From an uncultured Neisseria sp. (GTDB taxonomy: Bacteria > Pseudomonadota > Gammaproteobacteria > Burkholderiales > Neisseriaceae), in NCBI GenBank assembly GCA_947097615.1, contig CAMURX010000001.1, positions 1 to 31,234 of the forward strand: a stretch of DNA of 31,234 nt, written 5' to 3'. Positions 30,162-31,234 of this stretch are shown here, piece by piece (the stretch's first letter is position 1; each line of letters opens with the position of its first letter). The position numbers and the translations under genes were made by a program. Below the pieces are notes generated by a model. It saw only the letters and a program-made list of their open reading frames with translations, was not told where the DNA came from and searched no databases.

Positions 30162-31234
30162 TTACAGCGAGCCTAAGATAATCCGCAAGACGCGGCGCAG
30201 GGGTTCGGCCGCGCCCCACAGGAGTTGGTCGCCTACGGTAAACGCGCTGATGTATTCGCCGCCCATGCCGAGTTTGCGGATGCGGCCGACGGGTACGGAC
30301 AGCGTGCCGGTGACTTTGGCGGGGGTCAGCTCGTGGATGCTGGCTTCTTTTTCGTTGGGGATGACTTTCACCCAGTCGTTCGCGTCGGCCAAGATGCTTT
30401 CGATTTCGGCCACAGGCAGGTCTTTTTTCAGCTTCAGGGTGATGGCCTGGCTGTGGCAGCGCATGGAGCCGATGCGCACGCACAGGCCGTCGATGACAGT
30501 AGGATTCGCGCTGCGGCCGAGGATTTTGTTGGTTTCCACGCCGCCTTTCCATTCTTCTTTCGACTGGCCGTTGCCCAAATCGGCGTCAATCCACGGAATT
30601 AGGCTGCCGGCAAGCGGTACGCCGAAGTTGGCTTTGGGATAGGAGTCAGAGCGTAAAAAATCGGACACTTTGCGGTCGATGTCGAGAATCGCGCTGGAAG
30701 GATCGGCAAGCTCGTCTGCTACTTTGGCGTGAATCGCGCCCATGCCGCTGATGAGTTCGCGCATGTTTTTCGCGCCCGCGCCGGAAGCGGCTTGGTAGGT
30801 CATGCTGGTCGCCCATTCGACCAAATCGTTTTGGAACAGGCCGCCCAGCGCCATCAGCATCAGGGAAACGGTGCAGTTGCCGCCGATGTAGTTTTTCACG
30901 CCGTTTTTGAGGCCGTTGTCGATGACGTTGCGGTTGACCGGGTCGAGGACGATAATCGCGTCGTCTTTCATGCGCAGGGAGGACGCCGCGTCAATCCAGT
31001 AGCCGTTCCAGCCGCTGTCGCGCAGGGGTTGGAACACGGATTTGGTGTAATCGCCGCCTTGGCAGGTCACGATGATGTCCATTTTCGCCAGCTCGGCAAC
31101 GTCGTTCGCGTCCAATAATGTTTTAGCCGCCTGACCGAAATCAGGTGCCGCGCCGCCGACGCTGGAAGTGGTGAAGAAGAACGCTTCGGGAATGTGGGCG
31201 AAGTCGTTTTCTTCTTTCATACGCTGCATCAAAA
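30162..31234 (-). CDS. asd: Aspartate-semialdehyde dehydrogenase, 5' end outside window
   Basis: About 357 residues are visible; the frame is open to the window edge. Only the first ~15 residues, including most of the nucleotide-binding GxxGxxG loop, are missing. The enzyme makes aspartate semialdehyde for lysine, diaminopimelate, threonine and methionine. The catalytic cysteine is in [13 protein letters not shown]. Other proteobacterial Asd blocks are [64 protein letters not shown] and [24 protein letters not shown]. It is followed by a DUS hairpin. Confidence 0.96.
   Translation of the reverse strand, partial: LMQRMKEENDFAHIPEAFFFTTSSVGGAAPDFGQAAKTLLDANDVAELAKMDIIVTCQGGDYTKSVFQPLRDSGWNGYWIDAASSLRMKDDAIIVLDPVNRNVIDNGLKNGVKNYIGGNCTVSLMLMALGGLFQNDLVEWATSMTYQAASGAGAKNMRELISGMGAIHAKVADELADPSSAILDIDRKVSDFLRSDSYPKANFGVPLAGSLIPWIDADLGNGQSKEEWKGGVETNKILGRSANPTVIDGLCVRIGSMRCHSQAITLKLKKDLPVAEIESILADANDWVKVIPNEKEASIHELTPAKVTGTLSVPVGRIRKLGMGGEYISAFTVGDQLLWGAAEPLRRVLRIILGSL

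Noticed and set aside
1..31234. tRNA genes, CRISPR arrays, prophage or toxin-antitoxin modules
   Set aside because: By eye I found no cloverleaf with a CCA end, no regularly spaced identical repeats, no phage structural genes and no paired toxin/antitoxin frames. DUS repeats are irregularly spaced and are not CRISPR.

Overview
The window reads as chromosomal DNA of a GC-rich Neisseria or close Neisseriaceae relative. The 12-mer AGGCCGTCTGAA, the AG dialect of the neisserial DNA uptake sequence (DUS), or its reverse complement occurs about 75 times by eye, often as inverted pairs after genes. The gene set also fits: lipid-modified azurin, 6S RNA after zapA, rplM-rpsI, rpmB-rpmG and divergent darP/pmbA. 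No prophage, CRISPR array or tRNA gene was seen.

Layout. 1-1200: the 3' end of an IS110-type transposase, a hairpin in a different DUS dialect (AGGCAGCCTGAA, Kingella type), a deleted hchA remnant that keeps its promoter, and a His/Lys-rich exported peptide. 1360-5500: kdsD, tal, rpsI/rplM, 6S RNA, zapA and a ZapB-like coiled coil. 5534-11947, all minus strand: gpsA, a hypothetical gene, glmS, glmU, a small lipoprotein and nlpD. 12194-18611, all plus strand: fxsA, dnaJ, lpxH, rpmB-rpmG, a Na+/H+ antiporter-type carrier with slyX, rpmE with a structured leader, and a molybdopterin-binding-domain protein. 18732-23231: slyD, a 490-base non-coding stretch with several inverted repeats, an Ala-heptad lipoprotein, a GlcD-type FAD oxidase, rnhA, dciA and laz. 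23415-31234: a hemerythrin/SUKH pair, a MarR regulator, yihY, a DUS-dense spacer, a DUF2750 protein, darP/pmbA, a small membrane protein and the 3' part of asd.

Envelope construction is the main theme: glmS and glmU make UDP-GlcNAc, kdsD feeds Kdo, lpxH acts in lipid A synthesis, gpsA feeds phospholipid, asd feeds diaminopimelate, and nlpD and zapA act in cell separation and division. Translation (L13, S9, L28, L33, L31, DarP) and protein folding (DnaJ, SlyD) make up most of the rest.

I found no clear new multi-gene system. The points most worth a second look are the degraded hchA locus with a foreign DUS dialect beside an IS110 element, DUS copies that supply stop codons and in-frame peptides in many genes, a Braun-lipoprotein-like Ala-heptad lipoprotein, a two-hairpin rpmE leader, and a translationally coupled hemerythrin-SUKH gene pair.
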